Assembly: GCA_964058805.1 (NCBI GenBank) | Contig: CAXKVV010002156.1 | Coordinates: forward strand, 1-47,692 | DNA from: Schoenoplectus triqueter | Taxonomy: Eukaryota > Streptophyta > Magnoliopsida > Poales > Cyperaceae | Length of the DNA stretch: 47,692 bases | Direction of reading: 5' to 3' | Part shown: piece after piece, positions 45,495 through 47,692 of the stretch | Position numbering within the stretch: the first letter of the stretch is position 1 | Layout: each line of letters starts with the position of its first letter | Made by a program: the position numbers and the translations under genes | The notes under the pieces: generated by a model | Seen by the model: only the letters and a program-made list of their open reading frames with translations | Databases searched by the model: none | Told to the model about the DNA's origin: nothing

Positions 45495-47405
45495 CTAGTA
45501 ATTCACGGCACGGCATGACTTCCTGATCTCGCCTCCGTCTGGCGTTGCAATGTTCCCCATTTTCACCATTGATTCTGCATACTTTGCCTCAAAGTGCTGA
45601 GGTGTAGTCCGTAAGTCGTTCACAAGATTTGCAGTCTCACTGCTGGTCAGGAGGCTCCAGTCTGAAAAAAAGAGTCCTTTGAGATCTGCAACATTCTGAT
45701 AATATTGGTTATCTAGCTTGGTTGGGGTGACAAAATCCTGAGGAACCACATCATCAACAGGTGCATTTTCTGGACACTTTGTTCTCAGAAAAGAACCAAA
45801 GCCTTGATCCATCGTTGGGTCAATGTCGGGGTAGAGGCGTTGTGTGAAGGAAGAGCAGTGGGAGCGACCAATTGTGTGGGCACCAGAAAGTGCAACCAGA
45901 TCGTCTGTAGAGAGTCCCTGGGCTTCAAATAGGGTTTTCAGTACAGTAAGATTGTGGAAGGGAGCGGGAAGTGCGTTGAGGACCTCATCTGCATTGGAAA
46001 TCCTACCGTCGAGCCTTCCTGAAGGGATTTCATAGGATATTTGTCCAAGGAAATAAGATGCATCACGTGCTGCAAATGCAATGATATCTGCACAGGAGAC
46101 AACACCGGGACATTCGTGTTCAAGAGCTGACTTCACCTCATCGATCACTTCAAAGCCACGAAGGCTTGGATTGTTTGGAACAGCCAATTTCTCAGGGTTT
46201 GGGTTCTGTGACGAAGGGTCAAGTAGGACTGAAGCATCACAGCCCTAAAGTACAGAGTATAACAGAAGAGCTTAAAAGAATTGTTACGGGCCATTTCATT
46301 CCTTTGATAATTGACATTACAGTAACGCATCAGTAATAATTTAGTTTAAAAAAAATCATGTAAATCAGACTTTCTGATGTGTGTGTCTATATATATATAG
46401 AGTAAAGATATAGTGAGTTTAATTTTACGGAGATTTTTTATGAGCTTAAATAAAAAATAATATTAAATTATTTTCAAATTTTAATTTATTTTGCTTATTA
46501 AATTCTTTATATGAAAATCTTATGGGATGCAAAAATTTTAAGTGTTTTGAGCTTTTTAAATTATAATTTTAATTTTTGAAAATCATAAATAAAAATAACG
46601 ATAATATATTCAATACTTAAACATTATTTAAAATAAAAATAAAAACGGTGACTTAAAAAACTCAAAATATTTCAAATTTTTGCATCCCACAAGATTTTCA
46701 TATAAATAATTTAATGAGGATGATAAATTAAAATTTAAAGATGATTTAATAAATTTTTTAAGTTAAGCTCTTGGAAGAATTCCGTGAGCTTAAGCTCATG
46801 ATATTTTTACTCATATATATATATATATTGTTTTGTGTATTATGTGATGACAATGTAGCTAGACTGCATTATAATGTAGATTAAGTTTCGTGCTTGGTTG
46901 GGATGACAAAATCCTGAGGAACCACATCATCAACAGGTACATTTTCTGGTTGGTTGTCAGAAAAGAACCAAAGCCTTGATCCATTGTGGGTTATTTATAC
47001 AAAGAAAATTCTCGAACCTAATTGTTAAGTTTTAAGGCTCAGTACCTTTTTATTTAATTACTGCATTCAGGACACATAGCGGGTAAATGATACACATTAA
47101 GGATCGATTAAATAGGAAAGAAAAATATATATACTGTGTAATTAAGTATTAATTAGAAATATTTTAATAATAAGTTTGTATACCCTAACAAAGCAGTCAT
47201 GGAAGAACATCCTGATCAGGCCAGCGCCGAAGCCAGGTTCTTGCGAGACATACTTGTAGACTACACCTTTGACAATGTCTTCTGCTTGAGGGCAAGTATT
47301 TTTGCATTTGTAGTAACCTATTTCAAGAGATTTGGCGGACATTGCACCAAACAAGAGGATACAAGAGAGAAAAACTTGAATTTGTAATGCATATCTTGTA
47401 TCCAT
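45495..47405 (-). CDS. Class III secretory peroxidase B, second unit copy
   Basis: Exon 1 is 47184-47405 and exon 2 is 45495-46244, with intron 46245-47183. The predicted 323-residue protein is identical to that of 14132-16042. The intron again holds the MITE (46399-46814) and the broken exon-2 fragment (46892-46991). Even these decayed parts show no change, so the two copies either separated very recently or are one locus read twice. Confidence 0.9.
46399..46814. mobile_element. Foldback MITE in intron 1 of peroxidase B, second unit copy
   Basis: Same as 15036-15451. Confidence 0.8.
46892..46991 (-). pseudogene. Broken peroxidase exon-2 fragment, second unit copy
   Basis: Same as 15529-15628, with the same 4-bp and 1-bp deletions. 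Confidence 0.85.
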
Positions 47406-47528
47406 TTCGTAACTAGTATGGACAGCAAACTGTATAATAAAAGAGGCGATAGTGTGAGGGAGTGAGATCTTCTAGTTGAAGACCTTAAGCTTTAATTTGT
47501 TGTTGGTTGTAGCTGATAGCAAGGTCCC

Positions 47529-47538
47529 CTATTATATA
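47529..47538 (-). promoter_or_regulatory. TATA box of peroxidase B, second unit copy
   Basis: Same box as 16166-16175. The window ends about 150 bases further upstream. Confidence 0.7.
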
Positions 47539-47692
47539 GGGGAGCGATTTCACAGAGTATAATCAGAATACAGAAAACAAATATTAACTAATTAAATGAA
47601 AGAACTAGTTCTCAGCTGACATTTAATTTTCTTAAAAAAAAGTTAATATCTGATTTTGACAAAGCAACGGTCGCTAGTTGCATGTATATGAG

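Larger units (their letters stand above)
31364..47692. repeat. Second copy of the 16.3-kb terminal direct repeat
   Basis: Same sequence as 1-16329. The preceding base context (31351-31363) cannot be compared with what precedes base 1, so whether the unit junction lies here is unknown. All features of the first copy are present here at +31,363. Confidence 0.97.

Overview
The window looks like nuclear DNA of a flowering plant, probably a eudicot. It is very AT-rich and gene-poor, its two intact genes carry a spliceosomal intron with GT..AG borders, and the spaces between them are packed with MITE-type transposons, decayed larger elements and microsatellites. The only intact protein-coding genes are secretory class III peroxidases (haem, EC 1.11.1.7), all on the minus strand. 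I see no rRNA, tRNA or CRISPR array and no bacterial-type operon.

The dominant fact is structural. The sequence is periodic with a period of 31,363 bp: bases 1-16329 recur at 31364-47692. I found no difference wherever I compared the copies, including the length of a (TA)n microsatellite. No repeat edge is visible, because the match runs from the first base to the last. The window is therefore 1.52 turns of one 31.4-kb unit. It may be a circular molecule or contig read past its start, a very young tandem array, or an assembly overlap. The sequence alone cannot decide between these.

One unit, in order: (1) 1-922, spacer whose last ~180 bp is the detached 3' flank of peroxidase A. (2) 923-7960, a 7,038-bp insertion with TG...CA ends and a 5-bp target duplication (AACAT). 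It has no recognisable protein genes and carries two internal tandem-repeat arrays, and is best explained as a giant solo LTR or other non-autonomous LTR element. (3) 7961-9980, peroxidase A. (4) 9980-13715, spacer with a microsatellite, a foldback MITE, a hAT-type MITE with 8-bp target duplication, and a truncated MITE. (5) 13715-16300, peroxidase B, a paralogue of A. Its intron 1 holds a MITE and a broken piece of peroxidase exon 2. (6) 16300-31363, spacer with several foldback elements, tandem duplications, an orphan last exon of a 1-Cys peroxiredoxin, and one end of a CACTA-type transposon. At 31364 the unit starts again.

Peroxidases A (324 aa) and B (323 aa) both keep the signal peptide, distal Arg/His, proximal His, the two calcium sites and eight conserved cysteines. 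Both have two exons, so the other two introns usual in the family are missing. Their shared 3' flanks, TATA boxes and upstream sequence show that they arose by an older tandem duplication of about 2.6 kb. Their likely place of work is the cell wall or apoplast. Substrate and tissue cannot be read from the sequence.
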